Shown here piece after piece: positions 28,683 through 37,672 of a stretch of DNA of 64,000 nt. A model generated the notes under the pieces. The model saw only the letters and a list, made by a program, of their open reading frames with translations, made no database searches and was not told where the DNA came from. Made by a program: the position numbers and the translations under genes. How positions within the stretch are numbered: the stretch's first letter is position 1; every line of letters starts with the position of its first letter. The stretch spans positions 124,001-188,000 of the forward strand of contig PALG01000031.1 of NCBI GenBank assembly GCA_002707025.1, given 5' to 3'. This DNA comes from Flavobacteriaceae bacterium (GTDB lineage Bacteria; Bacteroidota; Bacteroidia; Flavobacteriales; Flavobacteriaceae).

Positions 28683-29579
28683 GTGGAGCCCATACTCACT
28701 ATTAACAACCTAACCAAAAAATTCGGTCCCATTACGGCTGTAAACAATGTTTCTTTTACCATTGAAAAAGGAAACGTGTACGGCATTTTAGGACCTAATG
28801 GAAGTGGTAAATCTACAACCCTCGGGATTGTCCTAAATGTCGTAAACAAAACCAGTGGCGATTTTCACTGGTTCGACGGTACCGATTCCACCCATAACGC
28901 CTTAAAAAAAGTGGGGGCTATTATTGAACGCCCAAACTTCTATCCTTACATGACCGCTGTGCAGAACTTGCAACTGGTTTGTAAGATAAAAGGCGTATCT
29001 TCTGAAAAAATCGAAGAAAAACTAGAGGTCGTAGGCCTTACCGAAAGAAAACACAGCAAGTTTTCTACTTTTTCCTTAGGAATGAAACAACGTTTGGCAA
29101 TAGCTTCAGCTTTACTGAACGATCCTGAAATCCTTATTCTGGACGAACCTACCAACGGATTGGATCCACAGGGAATTCATCAAATTCGGGAAATCATTAA
29201 AAAAATTGCCCAAAACGGAACGACGATCCTATTGGCTTCCCATTTGTTGGACGAAGTAGAAAAAGTATGCTCCCATGTGGTTATTTTACGAAAAGGGCAA
29301 AGCTTGTACACGGGTAGTGTAGACGGTATGAATGCCAGTCATGGATTTGTAATCCTTCAAAGTGGAGATAACGAAAAACTGCATGCCACTTTGGAAGCCA
29401 TGCAAACTTTTTCCCATATTAAAAGAGAAGGCGACACCCTTATTGCCTACCTCAACGAACCCATGGATGCCGCTACTTTAAATCGCGAGCTTTTTGAGAA
29501 AGGGATTGTCCTTTCCCGGCTGGAAAAACGCAAGGAGAGCCTTGAAGAACAATTCCTACAACTTACCAACAACAACTAA
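28683..29579 (+). CDS. ABC transporter ATP-binding protein
   Basis: 298 residues from GTG at 28683 (VEPILTINNLTKKFGPITAV); an in-frame ATG 96 bases upstream would add residues not seen in ABC proteins. Walker A is GILGPNGSGKSTTLG, the signature is TFSLGMKQRLAIASALLND, Walker B is ILILDEPTNGLDP, and the switch histidine is in LASHLLDEVEKVC. It pairs with the permease that starts 5 bases after its stop. The layout is that of an ABC-2 type exporter; the substrate is unknown. Confidence 0.93.
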   Translation: MEPILTINNLTKKFGPITAVNNVSFTIEKGNVYGILGPNGSGKSTTLGIVLNVVNKTSGDFHWFDGTDSTHNALKKVGAIIERPNFYPYMTAVQNLQLVCKIKGVSSEKIEEKLEVVGLTERKHSKFSTFSLGMKQRLAIASALLNDPEILILDEPTNGLDPQGIHQIREIIKKIAQNGTTILLASHLLDEVEKVCSHVVILRKGQSLYTGSVDGMNASHGFVILQSGDNEKLHATLEAMQTFSHIKREGDTLIAYLNEPMDAATLNRELFEKGIVLSRLEKRKESLEEQFLQLTNNN

Positions 29580-29584
29580 TCAAC

Positions 29585-30421
29585 ATGCTACGACTGCTCA
29601 ACATAGAACTTCACAAACTAAAGTACAATCGTGCCGCTAAGGTTATTTCTATTGTATATTTTGCGCTTATCTGTTTTATCGCCCTTATTGTTTCTATTGA
29701 ATTTAATTTTGGCGGGGTCAAATTTCGGGTGGCCGATCAAGGCATCTTCAATTTCCCTTTTATATGGCACTTCAATACGTATATGGCGGCGATTCTAAAA
29801 ATCTTTCTGGCCATTGTGATCGTTTCATTAATGAGTAACGAATACAGTTACCGAACCTTGAAACAAAACCTTATTGACGGATTAAGCAAAAAAGAATTTG
29901 TCCTGTCTAAGTTTCTTACGGTTATAGGATATGCTGCAATTTCAACCCTATTTGTTTTCATCATCTCCATGATTTTGGGACTTGCTTTTTCAGATTATAC
30001 AGAAGTAGGGATCATTTTCAGTGATATGCAGTACTTATTGGCCTATTTTATCAAACTTATGGGCTTCTTTGCCATGTGTCTTTTTTTAGGGGTATTAGTA
30101 AAACGTTCTGCCTTTGCCATTGGTTTTTTGGTGGTTTGGTGGATTGTGGAAAGTATTCTTTATGGATTGATGAAATGGCAATTCTTCAAGGATACCAATA
30201 TTGCCGAAAATGTTTCGCAGTTCTTTCCGCTTTCAGCAATGAGCAACTTAATCAAAGAACCTTTTACAAAGTTAGGTGCGATACAGTCTATTGCCAATCA
30301 AGTGAACGAAACCATTGAAAAAACATACGATGTACAGTTTTTGGATGTGGCCATTGTATTGATCTGGACGGCACTATTCATCTATTGGTCCTACGCCATT
30401 TTAAAAAGAAGGGATTTATAG
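29585..30421 (+). CDS. ABC-2 type transporter permease
   Basis: 278 residues with six predicted membrane helices; the first (VISIVYFALICFIALIVSIEF) is followed by a loop of about 35 residues and ILKIFLAIVIVSLMSNEYSYRTLKQNLIDG, typical of ABC-2 permeases. The C-terminal helix ends in ILKRRDL. It forms a two-gene exporter with the preceding ATPase. Confidence 0.88.
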   Translation: MLRLLNIELHKLKYNRAAKVISIVYFALICFIALIVSIEFNFGGVKFRVADQGIFNFPFIWHFNTYMAAILKIFLAIVIVSLMSNEYSYRTLKQNLIDGLSKKEFVLSKFLTVIGYAAISTLFVFIISMILGLAFSDYTEVGIIFSDMQYLLAYFIKLMGFFAMCLFLGVLVKRSAFAIGFLVVWWIVESILYGLMKWQFFKDTNIAENVSQFFPLSAMSNLIKEPFTKLGAIQSIANQVNETIEKTYDVQFLDVAIVLIWTALFIYWSYAILKRRDL

Positions 30422-30493
30422 AAGTAAGGTCTTCCCAACCCCTGTCGACTGAATTGAAAACTAAATATTGTATCTTTAGGTTAAAATTCAGCT

Positions 30494-32905
30494 ATGACCA
30501 AAAAACTATGGTTTTTATTAATCCTCTTTAGCTTTCCCATTTTAGGTAACGCTCAAGAAATTGAATTATACGATCAATTTACGGGAAGGGTAGACTATTT
30601 AGGCTTTGGAAACACGATGAATGAGGTAGAAAATCCTCCTACCTGTACCATCCTTACCGAAAGTAGTGCAACGCTTCAATTGGAAAGTGACCAAGAGGTT
30701 TTAGCTGCTTATTTGTATTGGGGCGGTTCGGGTTCGGGAGATCTAAATGTTGCATTAAATGGCACCTCCATTACTGCGGAAAGAGTCTTCAATAGTACTT
30801 TAGTTTCGAACAACCTAATTTACTTTGCAGCTTTTGCAGACGTTACTGCACAAATTCAAAATACCGGAAGCGGCTTATACACCCTAAGTGAATTAGATCT
30901 TACCCAAGTTATCATAGATTACTGCGATAATTCTACCAATTATGCCGGCTGGGCCATCATGGTGATCTATGAAGACCCCGACCTGCCCATTAACCAATTG
31001 AATATTTTTGATGGATTGGACCAAATTTCCAGGGATATCAATGAGCTGACCATCACCTTAACCGACTTGGAAACGGTAGATAATTCAGATGCGAAGATAG
31101 GATTTCTCACATGGGAAGGAGATCAAGGAATTGCCGTAGATGAAACCCTGCAGCTCAATGGAACTGTTTTAAGCAACCCACCGCTCAACCCAAGCAACAA
31201 TGCCTTCAACGGAACCAACACCTTTACCAATAGCGATACGTTTTACAATATGGACCTCGATTTCTATAGTGCAGAAGGACTTATTGAGCCTGGAGACGAC
31301 ACGGCCCTCATAACCCTTACTTCTGGACAAGATCTCATTTTAATCAATAATATCATTACCGTATTAAATGTGGCACTCCCAGATGCTACCATCACCATGG
31401 ACGCTATTGATGGCTCTTCCGAATGTGGCGATGAAGAGTATACCATCGACTATACAGTGTATAATACCGAAGGCACCGATAGGCTTCCCCCTGTTACCAT
31501 TGGGTTCTTTGGAGATGATATATTAATGGCAACAGCACAAACAACCAATTTTATTGAAATTGGCCAGCAGGAAAGCGGTTCCATCACCTTTACGGCGCCT
31601 TCGGGTATACCAGCCGATTTCACATTGACCGCCTTTGTGGATTATCAGGATTTGGTAAATGAACTGGATGACCAAAATAACGAAGACACCAGTGAAGAAC
31701 ATCTTTTTATCACACCCAATACAGACGGCCTTATCAATTTAGAGCTTTGTGACGTAGTAGGGGAAGAATTTTTCAATCTTACGGAAGCAACGGCTCAAAT
31801 AAACCCTATTAACACCATTAGCTATCACTTTTCTGAAGAAGATGCAGAAAATAATGAAAACCCTATTCCCGATATTGAAAACTTTGAAAATACTGAAAAT
31901 CCACAAACCATTTGGGTACGGGTTTCCAATCCAGACTGCTTTACGATAGATAGCTTTACGGTGGAAGTGATTATTTGTCCCCTACCCGATGCTACGATTA
32001 CAATCGACAATGACGTCTATGCCTGTAGACAGCGTGATTTACTTCTGGAATATACGGTTTATAATACCGAAGGTACGGCGCCCCTTCCTTCCGGTACCGA
32101 AATTGCTTTTTATGGCAACGACATTTTATTGGCTCAGGCTGAAACACAAGCCGTTATTCCTATAGGGGCTTCAGAATTTGGGGCTATAGAAATTACTTTA
32201 CCCGAAAGTTTACCCGATCAATTTCTTCTGAAAGCGGTCGTGGACGACAATGGAAATGGTGAAGGAAGTGTTCAGGAACTGAACGAATTTAATAACGAGT
32301 TTGAAATTCAAGCGGTATTTGGATCGCTTACACCCTTGAATAATTTGCCAGATCTTATCGTATGTGATGAAGGTTTCGAATTGGCCTATTTCGACTTTTA
32401 TGATCCGGAATTTCAGCTTATTGAAGCCATCACACAGAATGATGATGGAGAAATTCAGTTTTTTACATCCCTAGATGAAGCGATTTTAAACATCAACCCT
32501 ATTCCGAATCCCAGTAATTATCAAAACTTGACCAATCCGCAGACCATTTATGTGCGTTTGGAAAATGAAATTTGTTTTACCACGGGCTCCTTTCAGTTAC
32601 TGGTTGAAAAATGTGCTCCCGAACCTTATCAAGGGGTTTCCCCAAATGGTGATGGGATAAACGATGTTTTCAACATTGACAACCTCTACAATGTGTTCGA
32701 TGACTTCGATTTAAAAATTTATAGCCGAGAGGGAAATTTAATCTATGAAGGTCAAAATGAGGATGGGCCTTGGGATGGCATTCCAAACCGCGGCATCCTT
32801 CAGCAAAATAAAGTTGTACCCGTAGGAACGTATTACTATGTACTTATCCTTAATGACCCAGATTTTCCAGAACCGATTATTGGGTATCTTTATATAAACT
32901 ATTAA
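30494..32905 (+). CDS. T9SS type B sorting-domain protein, large secreted surface protein
   Basis: 803 residues. A signal peptide (LWFLLILFSFPILGNAQ) leads into a beta-rich domain of about 280 residues. Two related modules follow, each starting PDATIT, then YTVYNTEGT about 22-28 residues on, and each followed by an INPIPN/NPQTIWVRV-type spacer. The C-terminus carries the gliding-motility-associated type B signal (QGVSPNGDGINDVFNI, then GPWDGIPNRG and VPVGTYYYVLILND). Export through the type IX system to the cell surface is expected. The ligand is unknown. Confidence 0.88.
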   Translation: MTKKLWFLLILFSFPILGNAQEIELYDQFTGRVDYLGFGNTMNEVENPPTCTILTESSATLQLESDQEVLAAYLYWGGSGSGDLNVALNGTSITAERVFNSTLVSNNLIYFAAFADVTAQIQNTGSGLYTLSELDLTQVIIDYCDNSTNYAGWAIMVIYEDPDLPINQLNIFDGLDQISRDINELTITLTDLETVDNSDAKIGFLTWEGDQGIAVDETLQLNGTVLSNPPLNPSNNAFNGTNTFTNSDTFYNMDLDFYSAEGLIEPGDDTALITLTSGQDLILINNIITVLNVALPDATITMDAIDGSSECGDEEYTIDYTVYNTEGTDRLPPVTIGFFGDDILMATAQTTNFIEIGQQESGSITFTAPSGIPADFTLTAFVDYQDLVNELDDQNNEDTSEEHLFITPNTDGLINLELCDVVGEEFFNLTEATAQINPINTISYHFSEEDAENNENPIPDIENFENTENPQTIWVRVSNPDCFTIDSFTVEVIICPLPDATITIDNDVYACRQRDLLLEYTVYNTEGTAPLPSGTEIAFYGNDILLAQAETQAVIPIGASEFGAIEITLPESLPDQFLLKAVVDDNGNGEGSVQELNEFNNEFEIQAVFGSLTPLNNLPDLIVCDEGFELAYFDFYDPEFQLIEAITQNDDGEIQFFTSLDEAILNINPIPNPSNYQNLTNPQTIYVRLENEICFTTGSFQLLVEKCAPEPYQGVSPNGDGINDVFNIDNLYNVFDDFDLKIYSREGNLIYEGQNEDGPWDGIPNRGILQQNKVVPVGTYYYVLILNDPDFPEPIIGYLYINY

Positions 32906-33126
32906 GGCTTTTTCTGAATAAGCGGGCGAAGTACGTCCTCCATACCATTTATTTTTATCTCGTGCATTTCCCGCATCAAGAAACCCAATTTTCCTTGAGG
33001 CCAACCTTTCTGCCGGAACCAAGTGTAATAATATTCTGGAATATTCACCAAATAGACGCCTTGATACTTTCCGAAGGGCATTTTATAATTGGCTAACTCG
33101 ATAAGATGTTGTTTGTCTATTTCCAA
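32902..33126 (-). CDS. DUF3820 family protein
   Basis: 74 residues from TTG at 33126; an ATG at 33168 would give 88 residues but overlap the upstream gene by 52 bases. The core LANYKMPFGKYQGVYLVNIP, then YYTWFRQKGWPQGKLGFLM, is DUF3820, a small domain also called putative quorum-sensing-regulated. It overlaps the end of the DUF922 gene and the end of the convergent T9SS gene by 4 bases. Function unknown. Confidence 0.75.
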   Translation of the reverse strand: MEIDKQHLIELANYKMPFGKYQGVYLVNIPEYYYTWFRQKGWPQGKLGFLMREMHEIKINGMEDVLRPLIQKKP

Positions 33127-33653
33127 GCGGAGAAGGATTTTAACTGTTCCTTTACGTAATCTTGCCAACGATATTCTTCGGCTTCAATATTGGAATGATT
33201 GCTATCGGCATCGTACTGAAGCTGCATTTCACGCCGTTCGGCTTCCATTTTATTGTATAGAATAGAGGCCTTATCACGAAACGATCGATCTTGTGGAATT
33301 TCGGCCAAGGCTTTACGCAACTTTCGCGCATGTAGTTCGGTAATGTCGAAATGGGTTTGTTCGTGTGCTAATATATATTTGGAGACATCTTTAGAACGAT
33401 ACCAAGATAACTTTGGGTAAAAATTGGCGGTAACCGTATACTGTAAAAAAGCTTCTCCGTTTTCTTCCCGATACGAAACCGAAAATGACACTCCCGAATT
33501 GGTACTTGCCACAAAATCATCTGCTGCATTGGGTACCCCTTTGAAATCTTCCCAGCGAAGTTTCCGGTTTTCATCCCAAGCAATTTTTTCTTCTTCGGAA
33601 GGGAAAGTGCTTTGCAACAGCGTGAAAGGTATCAACAAGAGCCATATTTTCAT
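33117..33653 (-). CDS. DUF922 exported protein, probable zinc protease
   Basis: 178 residues with a signal peptide (WLLLIPFTLLQSTF). The domain opens with IAWDENRKLRWEDFKGVPNA and contains LAHEQTHFDITELHARKL. The HEQTH (HExxH) near residue 95 is a zinc-peptidase-like motif found throughout DUF922. It probably acts in the periplasm or outside the cell. The substrate is unknown. Confidence 0.8.
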   Translation of the reverse strand: MKIWLLLIPFTLLQSTFPSEEEKIAWDENRKLRWEDFKGVPNAADDFVASTNSGVSFSVSYREENGEAFLQYTVTANFYPKLSWYRSKDVSKYILAHEQTHFDITELHARKLRKALAEIPQDRSFRDKASILYNKMEAERREMQLQYDADSNHSNIEAEEYRWQDYVKEQLKSFSAWK

Positions 33654-33680
33654 AAACCTATAACGAAAAAAACATCCCTC

Positions 33681-34067
33681 TTATTTTTCCAAAATAGAAG
33701 CAATGTTGGGTTTGAAATAGTTGGGGCCTTTTAAAACTTTTCCATCTTCACGATAAATGGGCTTTCCATCGGCTCCCAGTTTACTCATGTTACTTCGTTG
33801 GATTTCTTCAAAAACCTCTTCAATTTTATACTGCATGCCATGTTCCAAGATGGTTCCGCAGAGAATATAAAGCATGTCCCCCAAGGCATCGGCTACTTCC
33901 ACCAAATCATTGTTGTTCGCCGCTTCCAAATACTCTTCGTTTTCCTCTCGCATTAATTTATAACGCAATAAATTTTTAGCCTTCCCCAAGTCGGCCGTAG
34001 GAGTTTCCTTGATTCCTAGTTTAAATGCAGTATGAAATTCATGGACTGCGGCAATTTTATGCTTCAT
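33681..34067 (-). CDS. MazG-like NTP pyrophosphohydrolase, all-alpha
   Basis: 128 residues. LREENEEYLEAANNN-type EExxE and EVADALGDMLYILCG (ExxD) form the metal site of all-alpha NTP pyrophosphatases. The family is often labelled phosphoribosyl-ATP pyrophosphohydrolase-like, but no histidine genes are nearby, so a house-cleaning role is more likely. The C-terminus (GADGKPIYREDGKVLKGPNY) is typical of this small group. Confidence 0.82.
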   Translation of the reverse strand: MKHKIAAVHEFHTAFKLGIKETPTADLGKAKNLLRYKLMREENEEYLEAANNNDLVEVADALGDMLYILCGTILEHGMQYKIEEVFEEIQRSNMSKLGADGKPIYREDGKVLKGPNYFKPNIASILEK

Positions 34068-34085
34068 AATCTATAATGTATGTTG

Positions 34086-34093
34086 TATTTTTG
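34086..34093 (+). promoter_or_regulatory. candidate -7 box of the small membrane protein gene
   Basis: TATTTTTG matches TAnnTTTG in full and lies 22 bases before ATG 34116. An ATG at 34080 lies upstream of it, so a transcript from this promoter would not contain that codon; this supports the start at 34116. Confidence 0.5.
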
Positions 34094-34115
34094 CACGGTA
34101 AATTTACAACTATTT

Positions 34116-34304
34116 ATGTTTAGCACCGGGCAACTCATCTTTGCGATTCTATTTATCTTGTCCTTTGTAGCGTTGATGATATTTAGCTATCGGAAAGATA
34201 AAAAACTACATCGCAAACACTTCAAAGGGAGTTTTTGGATTTTGGTGGGATTCTTGTTTTTTATAGGACTTCTTATTTTGGCAAAGGTACTTCTGAAGGG
34301 CTAG
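34116..34304 (+). CDS. small conserved membrane protein
   Basis: 62 residues with two membrane helices (LIFAILFILSFVALMIFSY and FWILVGFLFFIGLLILAKVLL) separated by a basic loop (RKDKKLHRKHFKG), so the loop is likely cytoplasmic. I recall similar small proteins in other Flavobacteriaceae but no function. It is divergent from the MazG-like gene. Confidence 0.7.
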   Translation: MFSTGQLIFAILFILSFVALMIFSYRKDKKLHRKHFKGSFWILVGFLFFIGLLILAKVLLKG

Positions 34305-34402
34305 CCTTACAAAAAAACTTTAAAATTAACAACTTGTATTTCTAGGAGTTATGGTTTAGTTTCGAAAACAACTAACCAAATCTTCCCTCTTTTCCCATGC
34401 CA

Positions 34403-34452
34403 AAATACCCGATATTGGGTATGGTTTTTTTTTATGGTAATTATCATATTTG
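34403..34452 (+). promoter_or_regulatory. regulated promoter A: TACCC-N6-GGGTA operator plus -7 box, two-component operon
   Basis: TACCC (34406-34410), spacer gatatt, GGGTA (34417-34421), then CATATTTG (34445-34452), one mismatch to TAnnTTTG. The right half-site begins 28 bases before the -7 box. The ATG of the lipoprotein gene is 21 bases after the box. The same 50-bp layout is found at 38689, 41783 and 42607. The half-site lies where a -33 element would be, which suits activation by a DNA-bound regulator. Confidence 0.75.
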
Positions 34453-34472
34453 AATTGTAAAAACACCCTCTC

Positions 34473-35153
34473 ATGAAAAAAATCACTTCAATTGTTTTAA
34501 TCGCAATGATAAGCTTTGCTTCTTGCAAGGAAACCAACAACACAGAAAAAGTCGAAAATCTTGTGTCGAAGGAAGAAACGAGCATCGATTCGACCAAACA
34601 AAGAGTTTTTGAGCAAGACACCAATGTCTATTTCTGCAAAAATGATGTATTTAAACTAAAAGTATCGAAGGAAAACGGCTATGACGATAATGGACAATTT
34701 ATGGGCAAATACCATATACCCTATGGCGAAGTACTTATTGATGGCAATTTAGAATCTATTGAGCCCAAAAATATTTTGCTCAGGGATATTTCAACCGCTC
34801 AAAATCACATCATTTTGGAAGTACGATGGCATGGTAAAAACTATTTTAAATCTTTATGCAATATGGACACAAAAGAAAAAATAGTTTCCGACAAGATAAA
34901 AAGAATACTTCCAAATTTTAACCCTAAGGAAGGGCGGGCCAAGAAAACCAATGTATATTATTTTGTGCTCCATGATGAAGATTTTGGAGGGAGAAACCCT
35001 TCAGAAAAAGATATTCTCATAAAAAAAATTCAGCAATCATTGGATTCGGTCGTAGGGTTCGACAATAATGTGAATGAACATTTTCTAAAGACCCTTGAAG
35101 CACTGGATATACGACCCAATACGCTAGGTGATGGTGTAATTCCTCCAAGATAA
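34473..35153 (+). CDS. hypothetical lipoprotein heading the two-component operon
   Basis: 226 residues. The start ITSIVLIAMISFASCKETNN is a lipoprotein signal with Cys at about residue 18. No known domain is recognised. The middle has YHIPYGEVLIDGNLESIEPK and LEVRWHGKNYFKSLCNMD. It is the first gene after promoter A and ends 2 bases before the sensor kinase, so an accessory sensing role is plausible but not shown. Confidence 0.75.
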   Translation: MKKITSIVLIAMISFASCKETNNTEKVENLVSKEETSIDSTKQRVFEQDTNVYFCKNDVFKLKVSKENGYDDNGQFMGKYHIPYGEVLIDGNLESIEPKNILLRDISTAQNHIILEVRWHGKNYFKSLCNMDTKEKIVSDKIKRILPNFNPKEGRAKKTNVYYFVLHDEDFGGRNPSEKDILIKKIQQSLDSVVGFDNNVNEHFLKTLEALDIRPNTLGDGVIPPR

Positions 35154-35155
35154 AA

Positions 35156-37000
35156 ATGAATCGGTTTTTCAGGTTTTATATTTACTTTATTTTGGGCTTT
35201 AGTTGTCATGCAATTGAGGCCCAAACCAATTTAATTGATTCATTAATTAACAATTTTGAATTTGAAAAGGCGCACCATTATATCTCCCAAAATTACGAAG
35301 ACGAATCTGAAAAAAATTTAAAGTTCCTTCAGCTCTATTCTGAAAAAAAACAATTGGATTCGGCTTATTACTACTTTTACAAAATCGACACTTCTTCCTT
35401 CAAGACTTTGCAAAAAGCCGATTATTATTTTTATCAGGCCCAAATCGAGGAAGCCTCCAATAATGAAGATATTGCCTTACCCTTATACAAGAAGGCTCAA
35501 GTTCTATATCAAAAAGAAAATGATGTCCGAAAATTTAATCAAATTAATTACGAGTTTTACGCTACGATAACTTCACAAAAACAATACGACTACCCAAAAC
35601 AAGGGTATTTAGATCAATTTATTGTTATTGCAAAAAGAAATGACTTTCCCAATCAATTAGCAAATGGATATCTTGAGAAAGCATTACAACATATGAATCC
35701 TTTAGATAAAGATTCTGTTTCATTTTATTTTAAGAAAGCATCAAAGAATGCATTTAAAGTTAGGGACCCTTTGCTTATTTCCAGGGTTTATGCTTTTAAA
35801 GGATTATATCATACTGAAATTTTACAACAATTGGACTCTGCCGATCATTATTACCAAAAAGAATCGGAGTGGCTTTCAAAACGAAATACGGATTATCGCG
35901 GGCTTTATAATTACATCAATAAAGCCAATGTTGAACGAAAAAGAGGGAATACAAGCAAAGCCATTTCATTATTGCTAAAAGCAGATTCCATTCCACATAC
36001 CCTTTATCGAAAAAACAACAAGATTTTTCTATACCGTTTACTTATGAAAGACTACGAATCCATTGGTAAACCACTTGAAGCACTGAAGTATTCAAAACTT
36101 GCAGCGCTATATAGGGACAGTATAAATGTTGCGGCACAGAATGTAAATCTTACTCGATTTCAAGCCAATGAAAAGGAAAAACAAATCCTTTTGGAACAAC
36201 AACAAAAAGAGCAAAACCTTAATATTGCCTATGGTTTAGGAGGAGCCTCTATCTTAATGGGTTTTATTGGGTTTCTTACCTTTAAAAATGCCAAGAAGAA
36301 GCAACGCATTGCCGAGCAGGAAAAATTATTGGAAAAGAGAGCCAAAGAAACACTCTTAAAAGACCAGGAAATCCATATCATTAATGCCATGATGGAAGGT
36401 CAGGAAAAAGAACGGCAGCGATTGGCTGGTGACTTGCATGACAGCATTGGAGCAACGTTATCGGCAGCGAAGTTACAATTCGATCATTTGTATAAACAAA
36501 ACAAGGATGCTTCCCATACCAAAGAACTTTTTTCGAAAACAAAAACCCTTTTAGAAGAGGCCTATCAAGAGGTACGTTCCATGGCACATTTAAAAAATAG
36601 TGGGGTCATTGCCAAAAATGGACTCCTCCCCGCCGTGGAACGCTTGGCAAAAAATGCCAGCACCAAAAGTCTGGTTTTTGAGGTACAGTCCTTTGGTTTG
36701 GACCAGCGGCTAGACAATCAAAAGGAGATTGCTTTATTTCGAATGATTCAGGAACTAGTGACCAATATCATAAAACACTCTGAAGCCACCGAAGCCAGTA
36801 TATCACTAACGCAACGGGAAGACATTTTAAGCGTGATTATTGAAGATAACGGAAAAGGTTTTAATTCGCGAAAGATAAAACGTGAGGAGGGACTTGGCCT
36901 AAATAGTATTGAAAAAAGGATAGAACATTGGGACGGAAGTATGGAAATAGACAGCACACCTGGTAATGGGACCAATGTTATTATTGAAATTCCCATTTAA
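35156..37000 (+). CDS. sensor histidine kinase with N-terminal TPR region (NarL/LuxR-type partner)
   Basis: 614 residues. A signal-like N-terminus (YIYFILGFSCHAIEAQ) is followed by about 330 residues of TPR-like helices, predicted periplasmic, then a membrane helix near residues 354-376, a coiled coil, a HisKA_3 phosphoacceptor region (RQRLAGDLHDSIGATLSAAK, His428) and an HATPase domain (ELVTNIIKHSEA, IIEDNGKGFNS and EGLGLNSIEKRI). This is the NarX/DesK class, which pairs with NarL-type regulators, and such a regulator starts 24 bases downstream. The signal is unknown. Confidence 0.9.
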   Translation: MNRFFRFYIYFILGFSCHAIEAQTNLIDSLINNFEFEKAHHYISQNYEDESEKNLKFLQLYSEKKQLDSAYYYFYKIDTSSFKTLQKADYYFYQAQIEEASNNEDIALPLYKKAQVLYQKENDVRKFNQINYEFYATITSQKQYDYPKQGYLDQFIVIAKRNDFPNQLANGYLEKALQHMNPLDKDSVSFYFKKASKNAFKVRDPLLISRVYAFKGLYHTEILQQLDSADHYYQKESEWLSKRNTDYRGLYNYINKANVERKRGNTSKAISLLLKADSIPHTLYRKNNKIFLYRLLMKDYESIGKPLEALKYSKLAALYRDSINVAAQNVNLTRFQANEKEKQILLEQQQKEQNLNIAYGLGGASILMGFIGFLTFKNAKKKQRIAEQEKLLEKRAKETLLKDQEIHIINAMMEGQEKERQRLAGDLHDSIGATLSAAKLQFDHLYKQNKDASHTKELFSKTKTLLEEAYQEVRSMAHLKNSGVIAKNGLLPAVERLAKNASTKSLVFEVQSFGLDQRLDNQKEIALFRMIQELVTNIIKHSEATEASISLTQREDILSVIIEDNGKGFNSRKIKREEGLGLNSIEKRIEHWDGSMEIDSTPGNGTNVIIEIPI

Positions 37001-37024
37001 AGACAACTTTAAACAACAAGCATC

Positions 37025-37648
37025 ATGATCACACTTGCCCTTGCTGAAGACCACCAGTCGCTGGTAGACGGTATTGATTTATTGCTGAAATACGAAGAGC
37101 ACATCAAAATTGTGGGCACCGCCAATGATGGAGAGGCGCTTTGGGAGCTGGTACAAAAAAAACAACCTAAAGTGATTATTACCGACATCAAAATGCCCAA
37201 AATGGATGGCATTGTGGTCACAAAACTCATTAAAGAAAAATTTCCACATATAAAAGTGATCGCTTTTTCTATGTTTGATCAGGATGAAGCTATTAAAGAA
37301 ATGATCGATGCTGGAGCCTCGGGATATTTATTAAAAAATTCCCCTTTAGAAGAAGTGATCAAAGCAATTGAAAAAGTGGCAGAAGGGGATACTTATTTTG
37401 ATGCCTCTATCGATGTTGCTGGTATCCATGCAAATCAACCTGCCCATAAAACCTCGGTACTCACCAAAAGTGAACGTGACATTTTACGTCTCATTGGAGA
37501 AGGAAAAACGACCAGTGAGATTGCAGAAATCCGTTTCACAGCAGTTTCCACCGTAGAAAAACACCGTAAAAACATGATTTATAAATTGGGCTTATCGGGA
37601 AAGGGAGAGCTCCTTCGGTATGCTTTGGAAAAGAAATATGATTTTTAA
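37025..37648 (+). CDS. NarL/LuxR-family response regulator
   Basis: 207 residues. The receiver domain has the acidic pair in ALAEDHQSL, the phospho-acceptor Asp54 in VIITDIKMPKMDG and the lysine in GYLLKNSPLEE. The C-terminal LuxR-type helix-turn-helix is TKSERDILRLIGEGKTTSEI, then FTAVSTVEKHRKNMIYKLGL. It lies in the same operon as the HisKA_3 kinase. It is the best candidate to bind the TACCC-N6-GGGTA repeats found at four promoters nearby (see findings). Confidence 0.94.
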   Translation: MITLALAEDHQSLVDGIDLLLKYEEHIKIVGTANDGEALWELVQKKQPKVIITDIKMPKMDGIVVTKLIKEKFPHIKVIAFSMFDQDEAIKEMIDAGASGYLLKNSPLEEVIKAIEKVAEGDTYFDASIDVAGIHANQPAHKTSVLTKSERDILRLIGEGKTTSEIAEIRFTAVSTVEKHRKNMIYKLGLSGKGELLRYALEKKYDF

Positions 37649-37672
37649 AATAACCCATTAAAATACCTTCTT

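Noticed and set aside
34080-34115. Upstream ATG for the small membrane protein
   Set aside because: It lies before the -7 box at 34086-34093, so it would not be on the transcript.
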